A stretch of DNA of 39,846 nt, from positions 1 to 39,846 of the forward strand of contig MFCA01000001.1 of NCBI GenBank assembly GCA_001775095.1, in the 5' to 3' direction. Shown here in pieces: positions 14,172 through 20,526 of this stretch. Every line of letters begins with the position of its first letter. Positions within the stretch are counted from its first letter, which is position 1. A model generated the notes under the pieces. The model saw only the letters and a program-made list of their open reading frames with translations. It ran no database searches and had not been told where the DNA came from. The translations under genes and the position numbers were made by a program. Source of the DNA: Candidatus Curtissbacteria bacterium RIFOXYA1_FULL_41_14 (lineage in GTDB: Bacteria > Patescibacteriota > Microgenomatia > Curtissbacterales > GWA2-41-24).

Positions 14172-14220
14172 TTGACAAATAAACCTCATGAATTTATTAT
14201 ATGAATATAAGTTCATATAA
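14172..14220 (+). promoter_or_regulatory. arsR promoter and inverted-repeat operator
   Basis: TTGACA (14172-14177), 17 nt, TATTAT (14195-14200), then an ATATGAA-N6-TTCATAT inverted repeat (14199-14218) as expected for an ArsR-family dimer. The annotated ATG (14201) abuts the -10, so either it lies upstream of the true transcription start or another promoter is used. Confidence 0.6.
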
Positions 14221-14527
14221 GTGTTGTCAATCTGAAACAGTTAATAAGAAAAAAATTTCTTCACTTTCTTCTATATTAAAACTAGTCGGAGATGAAAGTA
14301 GATTAAAAATCTTGTGTATTCTACGGCAGGGTGAGCATTGTGTTTGTGAGATTATTCAGCATTTAGAGCTATCTCAAACTCTAATTTCCCATCATCTAAA
14401 AGACTTAAAAGATGCAGGCTTGGTAAGTAACCGAAAAGATAACCGATGGAACCATTATTCATTAACAGAAGAAGGGCAAAAAATAGTAAATCTGATTTTC
14501 CAAATTGAAGAAAGGAGGAATAAATGA
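14201..14527 (+). CDS. ArsR/SmtB-family metal(loid)-responsive repressor
   Basis: 108 residues. A winged helix is clear: 'LVGDESRLKILCIL', 'VCEIIQHLELSQTLISHHLKDLKDAGLV' (recognition helix) and 'NRWNHYSLTEEG' (wing). Cysteines at 'YKCC' near the N terminus and 'EHCVCE' at helix alpha3 are candidate thiolate ligands, with CVC matching the arsenite site of classical ArsR. It overlaps the next gene by 4 nt and heads a three-gene operon. The inverted repeat at its 5' end suggests autoregulation. The N-terminal start is uncertain because of the promoter position. Confidence 0.88.
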   Translation: MNISSYKCCQSETVNKKKISSLSSILKLVGDESRLKILCILRQGEHCVCEIIQHLELSQTLISHHLKDLKDAGLVSNRKDNRWNHYSLTEEGQKIVNLIFQIEERRNK

Positions 14528-14820
14528 CTATACAAGTCTTAGGTTCTGGTTGCCCGACATGTAAAAAGTTACACCAGCTAACTCAACAAGCAGTTAAAGA
14601 GCTCGGATTAAAAGACGATGTGGAATACATTACTGATGTAGCAAAACTGATTGAAATGGGCGTCATGCAAAGTCCGGTACTTGCAGTAGATAGCAAGCCA
14701 GTACTGGTTGGCTTTGTGCCAAGTATTGAAAAGATAAAAGAAACTATTAAAACCGGGCAAGCTAATAATCAGGATTGTTGTAAAGATAAAGATTGTGACT
14801 GCAACCCAGGTTGTTGCTAG
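14524..14820 (+). CDS. Small thioredoxin-fold redox protein with Cys-rich tail
   Basis: 98 residues. 'VLGSGCPTCKKLHQLTQQAV' is the CPTC active site of the small redox-active disulfide (thioredoxin-3-like) family, and 'MQSPVLAVDSKPVLVG' carries the cis-Pro loop. The last ~15 residues hold seven cysteines ('DCCKDKDCDCNPGCC'), a metallothionein-like tail that could bind soft metals. It sits between ArsR and a permease, the usual place for these proteins in metalloid-resistance operons. A role in handing thiol-bound metal(loid) to the permease is inference. Confidence 0.82.
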   Translation: MTIQVLGSGCPTCKKLHQLTQQAVKELGLKDDVEYITDVAKLIEMGVMQSPVLAVDSKPVLVGFVPSIEKIKETIKTGQANNQDCCKDKDCDCNPGCC

Positions 14821-14830
14821 TCAGTAAATT

Positions 14831-15796
14831 ATGGATATATTCTACCCAGTTGCGTGGTTTACTCACTGGTTTAATTTCAGTGTACTTAGATTAGAAGAAA
14901 GCTCCTTATTAGGTGAAGCAGTTAATTTCTTTATTTATGACAGTATAAAGATATTTATTCTTCTTTTCGGAATTATTTTTTTAGTGACTTTTATCCGCTC
15001 ATATTTACCTCCTGAAAAAATTAAAAAGATCTTGGCCAGAAGATTTGAATTTATCGGCAACATCTTAGCTGCCCTCTTTGGTATTATCACTCCGTTTTGT
15101 TCATGCTCTGCCGTACCCTTATTCATTGGATTTGTAGAAAGCGGTGTGCCTTTAGGAGTTACTTTTTCCTATCTTATCTCTGCGCCAATGGTTAATGAAG
15201 TAGCAGCAGTAATGCTCTTGGGGCTTTTTGGACCTACTATAGCCTTTCTTTATATAGCTTCAGGAGTAACTATTGCTATTATTGTTGGCTTTATCTTAGG
15301 AAAGCTAAAACTTGAACATCTAGTTGAAGATTATGTCTGGAAAATTAAAGCAGGAGATGACAATCAGGTAATTAAACTGACAATTAAAGAAAGGGTTGTG
15401 GACTCGCTTCGTTATACCAAAGACTTAGTTAAAAAGGTTTTTCCTTATGTACTTCTGGGAGTTGGGTTGGGTTCTATTATTCATGGCTATGCTCCTGAAA
15501 ATTTGCTTACTCAGATTGCAGGAAAGAATAATTTGTTTGCTGTCCCCATAGCCGTGGCAATTGGAGTACCACTTTATTCTAATGCTGCCGGAACAATTCC
15601 TATCGTTAAATCCTTAATTGAAAAAGGATTACCTCTTGGTACTTCTCTGTCTTTTATGATGGCTGTTACGGCTCTTTCCTTGCCGGAAATGATTATTTTG
15701 AGAAAGGTCTTAAAGCCAAAACTACTTGCTATTTATATAACAATACTTACTTTAGGGATAATGTTTACAGGATTTGTTTTTAACACTATTTTGTAA
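14831..15796 (+). CDS. Permease of the YraQ/ArsP (DUF318) family
   Basis: 321 residues with about eight membrane helices. The signature 'TPFCSCSAVPLFIGF' follows the second helix, and 'SAPMVNEVAAVMLLGLFG' is also typical. A second half-repeat shows 'GVPLYSNAAGTIPIVKSL'. ArsP members export organoarsenicals; other family members' substrates are unknown. Context with ArsR and a Cys-rich redox protein supports metal(loid) efflux. A strong terminator follows directly. Confidence 0.85.
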   Translation: MDIFYPVAWFTHWFNFSVLRLEESSLLGEAVNFFIYDSIKIFILLFGIIFLVTFIRSYLPPEKIKKILARRFEFIGNILAALFGIITPFCSCSAVPLFIGFVESGVPLGVTFSYLISAPMVNEVAAVMLLGLFGPTIAFLYIASGVTIAIIVGFILGKLKLEHLVEDYVWKIKAGDDNQVIKLTIKERVVDSLRYTKDLVKKVFPYVLLGVGLGSIIHGYAPENLLTQIAGKNNLFAVPIAVAIGVPLYSNAAGTIPIVKSLIEKGLPLGTSLSFMMAVTALSLPEMIILRKVLKPKLLAIYITILTLGIMFTGFVFNTIL

Positions 15797-15822
15797 GAAG
15801 TTAGAACTTCTTTTTTCTTTTA
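15795..15822 (+). terminator. Rho-independent terminator of the ars-like operon
   Basis: AAGAAGTT-AG-AACTTCTT hairpin followed by TTTTCTTTTA, starting at the permease stop codon. Confidence 0.8.
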
Positions 15823-15860
15823 TATAAAGGCAGGATACCGAATCTTGCCGTCCCTGATAG

Positions 15861-16087
15861 ACTATAGGATTATGAGCGAGTGATGTCTTCGACTCTGAGG
15901 GATGAGTCCTCAGGTCTTCGACGGTGAGCTCAGTCGAATCGCTCAGACTCGAATGAGGTACGGGGCTCGAACCTACACGAGCTTTTTAATGATAATTCTA
16001 AGGAGGTCATCGACTCTGAAGAGTCTCAGACTCAGAAGAGCTAAATTGCTAGCGTTGCAACTGGAAACTCTTAACAATTACCTGAGC
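15861..16087 (+). repeat. Island repeat copy B
   Basis: Shares ACTATAGG with copy A and 'GSNLHELFND' coding with copy D. It carries two inserts: a 70-nt palindromic element at 15886-15955 (identical to that in D) and the 37-nt element at 16003-16039 (identical to C). The tail encodes 'AKLLALQLETLNNYL'. With the terminator this fills the gene-free stretch 15797-16138. Confidence 0.75.
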
Positions 16088-16138
16088 AAACCTACTTTTG
16101 TTATATGACAAAATATATGCTTATATGGTAATATACCA

Positions 16139-16420
16139 ATGAGCACTTTCGAATGGGACGAGACTAAAAATGATGAAAACTTACGCAAGCACGGAGTTGA
16201 GTTTGAAACTGCACAATATGCGTTTATAGATAAAAAACGAGTAATTGCAAAAGATATTGCTCACAGCAAAGGCGAGAAACGCTACTATTGTTTCGGAAAA
16301 GTGAAGGGAGGTGTTTTAACTGTCCGATTTACATACCGCCAGAACCGCATTCGGATAATCGGAGCAGGTTTCTGGAGAAGGGGCAAAAATATTTATGAAA
16401 AAAGCAATCAAATACAGTGA
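16139..16420 (+). CDS. brnT: BrnT-family ribonuclease toxin
   Basis: 93 residues. 'FEWDETKNDENLRKHGVEFETA' is the BrnT opening (WDxxKxxxNxxKHGVxF), followed by 'RYYCFGKVKGGVLTVRFTYR' and 'IRIIGAGFWRR', the conserved RIISARxA-like strand. BrnT is a RelE-fold RNase. It overlaps the antitoxin gene by 26 nt. A TGGTA-ATA-TACCA inverted repeat just before and over the start is a candidate operator. The pair lies alone between repeats B and C. Confidence 0.9.
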   Translation: MSTFEWDETKNDENLRKHGVEFETAQYAFIDKKRVIAKDIAHSKGEKRYYCFGKVKGGVLTVRFTYRQNRIRIIGAGFWRRGKNIYEKSNQIQ

Positions 16421-16622
16421 CGAACCGCTAGAAGCACGTGTTATAAACGACTTCCTACCAAGCCCTGAAAATCTAATCCTTAGGGAGAAAAAAAGGAGAG
16501 TAACGATAACTCTCACGGAGAAAAGTCTGGACTTTTTTAAAGGTGCTGCCAAAAAACACGGTGCATCTTATCAAGCTATGATACGACGCCTGATCGACTA
16601 CTACGTTGCAAATCAAGCTTAA
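16395..16622 (+). CDS. brnA: BrnA-like antitoxin
   Basis: 75 residues: an N-terminal toxin-binding segment rich in charge ('EARVINDFLPSPENLILREKK') and a C-terminal ribbon-helix-helix ('RRVTITLTEKSLDFFKGAAKKHGASYQAMIRRLIDYYV'). This order, toxin gene first and CopG-type antitoxin second, is that of brnTA modules. The dimer should bind the upstream inverted repeat. Confidence 0.85.
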   Translation: MKKAIKYSDEPLEARVINDFLPSPENLILREKKRRVTITLTEKSLDFFKGAAKKHGASYQAMIRRLIDYYVANQA

Positions 16623-16667
16623 ATTCACCGTATTAACAAACAAGACGATATTCAGGTTTCAATCCTG

Positions 16668-16800
16668 AGTTTGTCAAAAGATCGGACTACAAGATTTGTT
16701 CAATGATAACAATGAGGAGGTCATCGACTCTGAAGAGTCTCAGACTCAGAAGAGCTAAATTGCTAGCGATGCAACTTGAGACATTGGAAAATCACCTAAA
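16668..16800 (+). repeat. Island repeat copy C
   Basis: Encodes 'KIGLQDLFNDNNEE', then the 37-nt insert (16717-16753, identical to B), then 'AKLLAMQLETLENHL'. Upstream lies TCAGG-TTTCAAT-CCTGA, a T-arm-like hairpin. Confidence 0.75.
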
Positions 16801-16802
16801 TA

Positions 16803-17948
16803 CTATTCTTGTTTAGCGACATTATCTTCAAGTACATTCCTCAGCTCATCTTCGCATACCTCTATAGAGGTATGCCCTTCGACCTTTGATGATTCTACAC
16901 CAAAAGGCAAAACTAGCTTTATTCCTGAGACTCGCTTTTTGTCGTGTCTCGTGTTAGCTATTACTTGTTCCAAATCGATATTTGTTGGAACTTTTGTTCT
17001 CAAACCTGCTCTTTCTGTTAAGGATATTAAAGACTGGCGTTCTTGCTGTGTCCAAATTCCCATTGCGACACCGATTTGTGTTTCAATACACATTCCAATA
17101 GCTACAGCTTCGCCGTGAGAAATTTCATAACTCGATGCTTCCTCAACGCCATGTCCTATTGTGTGTCCAAAATTTAACACTTGCCTTACACCAAAATCTT
17201 CAGGGTCTTCTTGAACAAGCTCCACTTTGATCGCGACGCAATCTGCTATAACCTCGCTTAGCTTATCAATATTCAAAGCTAAAAGAGCGTCTAAGTTACG
17301 GTTAATTTTTTCAAAAAGTTCATGGTCTATTGCACCATACTTAATTATTTCTCCTAAACCGCTTCTAATTTCACTCTCCGGCAAGGTTCTTAATAGCTGG
17401 GGGTCAACAAAAGTGGCAAACGGGTGATAAAAAGTCCCCAACATATTCTTTACAAATCTTATATCAATGCCAACTTTTCCCCCGATAGAACTATCGACTT
17501 GGGCTAACAGAGTCGTCGGGACTTGTACGTAAGCAATTCCTCTCCTATAAGTTGCGGCAACAAAACCGGCCAAATCGCCTATTACACCCCCGCCTAACGC
17601 AACAACAACCGTATGTCTTGTATATTCACCTTCCTCCAGTTGAGAAGCAACCTCTTCATAAGATTGAATACTTTTTGAACCTTCACCCTCTTTAATCGGT
17701 GGCAGCACTGCTATATTTAGACCAGACGCCCTGAATCTTTCAACCAAATCCTCTCCATACAACCCTGCTACGGTTTCATCGGTAACGATAGCAAATCTCC
17801 ACCCTTTACCATGCAGATTACGATAAATTTCTTCTCGTCCTTTTAGATAATCAGGCATTTGCTCTAAAATGTTAGCTCCCACAAAAATCTCCGGTGTTTG
17901 AGTTTTTGTAAGATCCAATTCAAAATGTCTTTCTTTGTCTGGAGACAT
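16803..17948 (-). CDS. aroB: 3-dehydroquinate synthase
   Basis: 381 residues. 'ALGGGVIGDLAGFVAATYRRG' binds NAD, 'PTTLLAQVDSSIGGKVGID' is the signature, and the metal ligands fall in 'GLGEIIKYG' (Glu), 'FGHTIGHGVE' (His) and 'SHGEAVAIGM' (His). The enzyme turns DAHP into 3-dehydroquinate. No other shikimate gene is in the window and it lies between repeats C and D. It may be a cargo gene or a dehydroquinate-synthase-like cyclase for another cyclitol. All catalytic motifs are present, so AroB itself is most likely. Confidence 0.88.
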   Translation of the reverse strand: MSPDKERHFELDLTKTQTPEIFVGANILEQMPDYLKGREEIYRNLHGKGWRFAIVTDETVAGLYGEDLVERFRASGLNIAVLPPIKEGEGSKSIQSYEEVASQLEEGEYTRHTVVVALGGGVIGDLAGFVAATYRRGIAYVQVPTTLLAQVDSSIGGKVGIDIRFVKNMLGTFYHPFATFVDPQLLRTLPESEIRSGLGEIIKYGAIDHELFEKINRNLDALLALNIDKLSEVIADCVAIKVELVQEDPEDFGVRQVLNFGHTIGHGVEEASSYEISHGEAVAIGMCIETQIGVAMGIWTQQERQSLISLTERAGLRTKVPTNIDLEQVIANTRHDKKRVSGIKLVLPFGVESSKVEGHTSIEVCEDELRNVLEDNVAKQE

Positions 17949-17956
17949 ATTTGGGA

Positions 17957-17985
17957 ATTATACTAAAAAGGAGTCCAATCAGCAA
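17957..17985 (-). promoter_or_regulatory. aroB promoter
   Basis: On the minus strand, TTGCTG (17985-17980), 17 nt, TATAAT (17962-17957), 8 nt before the ATG. Confidence 0.65.
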
Positions 17986-18065
17986 ACTATGGGGTAATTA
18001 TTGCGTCAATTGGTCGGACTTTTTTGAACTTGGAGTTACATTGCCAGTAACCGGTTTAGCTTCGT

Positions 18066-18278
18066 GAGCGGGTGATGTCTTCGACTCTGAGGGATGAGTC
18101 CTCAGGTCTTCGACGGTGAGCTCAGTCGAATCGCTCAGACTCGAATGAGGTTCTGGGCTCGAACCTGCACGAGCTGTTTAATGATAGCAATGATGAGGCT
18201 AAATTACTAGCGTTTCAGCTGGAAGCTTTAAGCAGCCACCTCAATGAAAGAAAATTAAAAGATTTGGAAAGTCTTTAG
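18066..18278 (+). repeat. Island repeat copy D
   Basis: GAGCGGGTGATG, the 70-nt element (18078-18147, identical to B), then 'LGSNLHELFNDSNDEAKLLAFQLEAL...' in one open frame. D lacks the 37-nt insert, so it shows the uninterrupted coding tail, which runs to a stop at 18276-18278. It accounts for most of the gene-free stretch 17949-18254; the remainder holds the aroB promoter. Confidence 0.75.
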
Positions 18279-19019
18279 AATCTTTACAAATTCATTATAA
18301 GTTTCTTGGACTTCGCCATTATACTTTCCTTTAGAAATTTCGTCCGAAATTTCTGCTAAGTCCCTCACTTTAATATTACCAGACTGCTTTGCTGTCAAAT
18401 ATAAGTCAAGACTAACACGCGTATCCTTAGTAAAGGTTAAAGCCATAAAAGCAAAAGTGCCAGGATCATCGTTACCAACATTACCCTGGCATATAGAAAT
18501 ACCATAAGCAATTTTAACTCCTCTATCGCTTTTAATAACTTTTGGATTTTTTACTTCGCCTGTTAAATCAAATCCATTAAAATTTTCACCAGGATTTGTC
18601 TTTTCAAATAATTGTTTTTGCTCTTGAATAGATTTTGGGTCAATATGCCCACAAGGTCCGTCTGCATAGGGAGCTTCGGAAACAATGATTGTTTCTAAAT
18701 TTAGGTTAAATTTCTCTTGGTCATAGTTTTGCGAAGGCTTGGAGGACAGATCTGTAAAATCATGCAAAATGTAATTCGTAAGATATTGAAAACCAAATCT
18801 ATACTTTATATTTTTATACTCGCTTAATCCATTCGTAGAAAGCGTTGTTGTCGCAATTGGTGATTGCTCCATATTTGGAGTTGGTGAAGCGGTAACAGTT
18901 GAAGTTACAGGTTGAGATAAAGAACTTCTAAACCTAGCCAAAGCAATAACACTGGCTATAACTATAACGATTAGAATACCTCCGATGACAAGAGGAACTA
19001 TAAACCCTTTTTCTCTCAC
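18255..19019 (-). CDS. Membrane-anchored exported protein, unknown
   Basis: 254 residues: an N-terminal helix (GFIVPLVIGGILIVIVIASVIAL), a Ser/Thr/Pro-rich linker (TSTVTASPTPNMEQSP) and an extracytoplasmic domain of about 180 residues with three cysteines. The domain opening 'YKNIKYRFGFQY' resembles the start of PsbP-like modules, but the likeness is slight. Start is GTG. Its 3' end overlaps repeat D on the other strand. Confidence 0.65.
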   Translation of the reverse strand: MREKGFIVPLVIGGILIVIVIASVIALARFRSSLSQPVTSTVTASPTPNMEQSPIATTTLSTNGLSEYKNIKYRFGFQYLTNYILHDFTDLSSKPSQNYDQEKFNLNLETIIVSEAPYADGPCGHIDPKSIQEQKQLFEKTNPGENFNGFDLTGEVKNPKVIKSDRGVKIAYGISICQGNVGNDDPGTFAFMALTFTKDTRVSLDLYLTAKQSGNIKVRDLAEISDEISKGKYNGEVQETYNEFVKILKTFQIF

Positions 19020-19069
19020 ACTTTCAGTTTAGCAATATTTGGGGACTTACACAAAACTGAGGCTACTTT

Positions 19070-19082
19070 GAGCGGGTGATGG
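19070..19082 (-). pseudogene. 3' fragment of tRNA-Gly
   Basis: GAGCGGGTGATGG on the plus strand is identical to the 3' acceptor and T-stem end of the intact tRNA-Gly at 19443-19455. It closes the nested tRNA-Gly locus on its 3' side. Confidence 0.65.
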
Positions 19083-19090
19083 TGCCCTAC

Positions 19091-19118
19091 GCTGTCCGTA
19101 ACTTTAGTGCAGGACAGC
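19091..19118. repeat. Hairpin of the GKARC-TTTA-GYGMA family (member 1)
   Basis: GCTGTCC (19091-19097), 14-nt loop GTAACTTTAGTGCA, GGACAGC (19112-19118). Two other members share the loop with different stems (19417 and 31679). It lies just 3' of a GIY-YIG gene. Confidence 0.65.
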
Positions 19119-19128
19119 TTCGGAACAC

Positions 19129-19404
19129 TTATTCATTACCCTTTACGTCTTTCACTAAAGCTACGTCTACCAATCTCTTGTATACGAATGCTTTACCAGA
19201 TCCTGATTTGAGATAAAGTTCAAAATCCTTTGCTTTTTGTTTATTTACAAACGCACAATAGAAAACAAGTTTCCACGGAAGATGGCCCTTTGTAAATTTA
19301 GATTTACCGTTGTTATGTTCATTAAATCTTTTCTTAAGATCTTCCGTATAACCGTAATAAAGAATGTTGGATTTTGAACTTCTGAGGATATAAACGTAAT
19401 ACAT
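19129..19404 (-). CDS. GIY-YIG endonuclease-like protein
   Basis: 91 residues: 'YYVYILRSSKSNILYYGYT' carries both signature strands, then 'KKRFNEHN', 'PWKLVFYCAF' and 'DFELYLKSGSGKAFVYKRL' with the metal-binding Glu. It is the SLX1/UvrC-like single-domain type. It is bounded by two related hairpins and lies between the intact tRNA-Gly and a 3' tRNA-Gly fragment. No promoter of its own was found; it could be read through from the tRNA. Confidence 0.87.
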   Translation of the reverse strand: MYYVYILRSSKSNILYYGYTEDLKKRFNEHNNGKSKFTKGHLPWKLVFYCAFVNKQKAKDFELYLKSGSGKAFVYKRLVDVALVKDVKGNE

Positions 19405-19416
19405 ATAGCTAAGCTA

Positions 19417-19442
19417 CCGTCTGTAGCTTTAGCGAAAGACGG
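19417..19442. repeat. Hairpin of the GKARC-TTTA-GYGMA family (member 2)
   Basis: CCGTCT (19417-19422), loop GTAGCTTTAGCGAA, AGACGG (19437-19442). It starts 1 nt from the tRNA-Gly discriminator base, between the tRNA and the GIY-YIG gene. Confidence 0.65.
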
Positions 19443-19443
19443 G

Positions 19444-19515
19444 AGCGGGTGATGGGGATCGAACCCACGCTCTTCCACTTGGCAAGCGGACGTTTTACCA
19501 CTAAACTACACCCGC
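19444..19515 (-). tRNA. tRNA-Gly (GCC), intact copy
   Basis: Acceptor GCGGGTG/CACCCGC, D-arm GTTT-AGTGGTA-AAAC, anticodon stem TCCGC/GTGGA around TTGCCAA (anticodon GCC), T-arm GTGGG/CCCAT with loop TTCGATC, discriminator T as usual for tRNA-Gly. CCA is not encoded. The upstream GIY-YIG gene ends inside it at the TAG after the acceptor strand. Confidence 0.96.
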
Positions 19516-19781
19516 GCGGATTTTAAATAATTTGCAAGTCTTCTCTCTATATATCCTCGACCGAAACCCGTTTTTAATTGTAATTCCCTTTTACGCGCAT
19601 CCGTTTTATTTAGACACATTTCTAGATATACTAACTCGATCTGATCGTAACTTTTTGTCGTTTTTACGAGTTTATTTTTATGTTCAATTACTCTTTTTAC
19701 GTAATTATCAGTAGAACCCATATAAAACTTTCTTCGATTACGTTTTGTATCTACACAATAAAGAACGTAAGTATAATACAT
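19506..19781 (-). CDS. GIY-YIG endonuclease-like protein ending inside tRNA-Gly
   Basis: 91 residues: 'YYTYVLYCVD' and 'RRKFYMGST' are the signature strands, 'KRVIEHKN' and 'RKRELQLKTGFGRGYIERRL' the Arg and Glu helices. The last four codons and the stop (GCG CGG GTG TAG) are the first bases of tRNA-Gly, so the tRNA gene supplies the stop codon. The start lies 6 nt after a 5' tRNA-Gly fragment. Confidence 0.87.
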   Translation of the reverse strand: MYYTYVLYCVDTKRNRRKFYMGSTDNYVKRVIEHKNKLVKTTKSYDQIELVYLEMCLNKTDARKRELQLKTGFGRGYIERRLANYLKSARV

Positions 19782-19787
19782 CAGTTA

Positions 19788-19913
19788 GGACGTTTTACCA
19801 CTATCAGCCAAAAACTTTGTATTTACGCTGATCCGCCATAATTCTTGCCCGAAAATGCTACGCATCATACGTTGCAGGCGGGCGAAGCTTTAGGCGGAAA
19901 CTACACCCGCGCG
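19788..19913 (-). pseudogene. 5' half of tRNA-Gly with 94-bp D-loop insertion
   Basis: On the plus strand, GGACGTTTTACCACTA (19788-19803) and AAACTACACCCGCGCG (19898-19913) are identical to the two parts of the tRNA-Gly 5' half. Between them is an insert with inverted repeats (CCGCC/GGCGG and CTTGCCCG/CGGGCGAAG). The fragment ends at the 5' strand of the anticodon stem, where the GIY-YIG cassette begins. Confidence 0.8.
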
Positions 19914-19960
19914 AAGCATATTTTAGCACAAATTTGGGAAAATGAGGATTCTTCTTTGGT

Positions 19961-20491
19961 TTACTGATTGTACAGTTTGTAGGTAACAGCAAGCTGGATC
20001 GCAGATATTTTATTTTGGCTATCTATAGTAAAAGCAGCCAGTTGTTCGCCGTTTTTAGAAATACCTATAAAAGTATCTGCAAGCTGGGAATTTTTTTCTT
20101 TTAGATTTTTGACTAAATCGGCCTCCTGATTAAAATCCAGCGGGATCCCCTTGTCGATATAGCTTAGTTGATCGGAAGCCTCCTGAGGAGTCATCGGTTC
20201 GCAGCACTCAGATGACATTAGGGAAAAGTCAATTTTGGGTGTGAGCATATAAGGAATAAGCCCTTGGTAATTTTTGTCGTTGATATTTTCTTCAATAGCT
20301 TTCCGGGTTAGAGCGAGATTTTGTATTGGCGTGGGAGTTGGTTGTTCAGATGGTGAGGATTGAACTATAGCGGTTGGTGAAGGTGTCGAGTTTTGCTTTG
20401 TTAACTGCCCAGTTAGGTATAATAAATAGATACTCACTGCCAGTAAGACAGCGAATATAGTAACTAAAATAATCAGAAAATTTTTGCTCAC
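19961..20491 (-). CDS. Membrane-anchored exported protein, unknown
   Basis: 176 residues: one N-terminal helix (FLIILVTIFAVLLAVSIYLLYL), a Ser/Thr/Pro linker (STPSPTAIVQSSPSEQPTPTP) and a domain of ~110 residues with an adjacent cysteine pair ('SECCEPM'). I do not recognise the domain. Start is GTG, set by TTGATC-N17-TATGCT, whose -10 ends 6 nt upstream. Confidence 0.7.
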   Translation of the reverse strand: MSKNFLIILVTIFAVLLAVSIYLLYLTGQLTKQNSTPSPTAIVQSSPSEQPTPTPIQNLALTRKAIEENINDKNYQGLIPYMLTPKIDFSLMSSECCEPMTPQEASDQLSYIDKGIPLDFNQEADLVKNLKEKNSQLADTFIGISKNGEQLAAFTIDSQNKISAIQLAVTYKLYNQ

Positions 20492-20497
20492 ATGGCC

Positions 20498-20526
20498 AGC
20501 ATAGTTGAAAAATCAAGCAAGATCAA
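20498..20526 (-). promoter_or_regulatory. Promoter of the 19961-20491 gene
   Basis: On the minus strand, TTGATC (20526-20521), 17 nt, TATGCT (20503-20498), 6 nt before a GTG start. The -35 overlaps the stop region of the upstream HAD-like gene. Confidence 0.55.

Noticed and set aside
15902-16108. ORF of 68 residues across repeat B
   Set aside because: It is in the wrong frame for the conserved tail upstream of the 37-nt insert and is made of repeat sequence; treated as part of repeat B.
14001-18278. Integron cassette array with attC sites
   Set aside because: No integron integrase is present and the repeats show no RYYYAAC/GTTRRRY core pair. The repeat instead encodes a protein tail.
19245-19478. 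ORF of 77 residues opposite frame at the tRNA-Gly locus
   Set aside because: It translates the hairpin ('SFAKATDG') and overlaps tRNA-Gly and a real GIY-YIG gene; a shadow.
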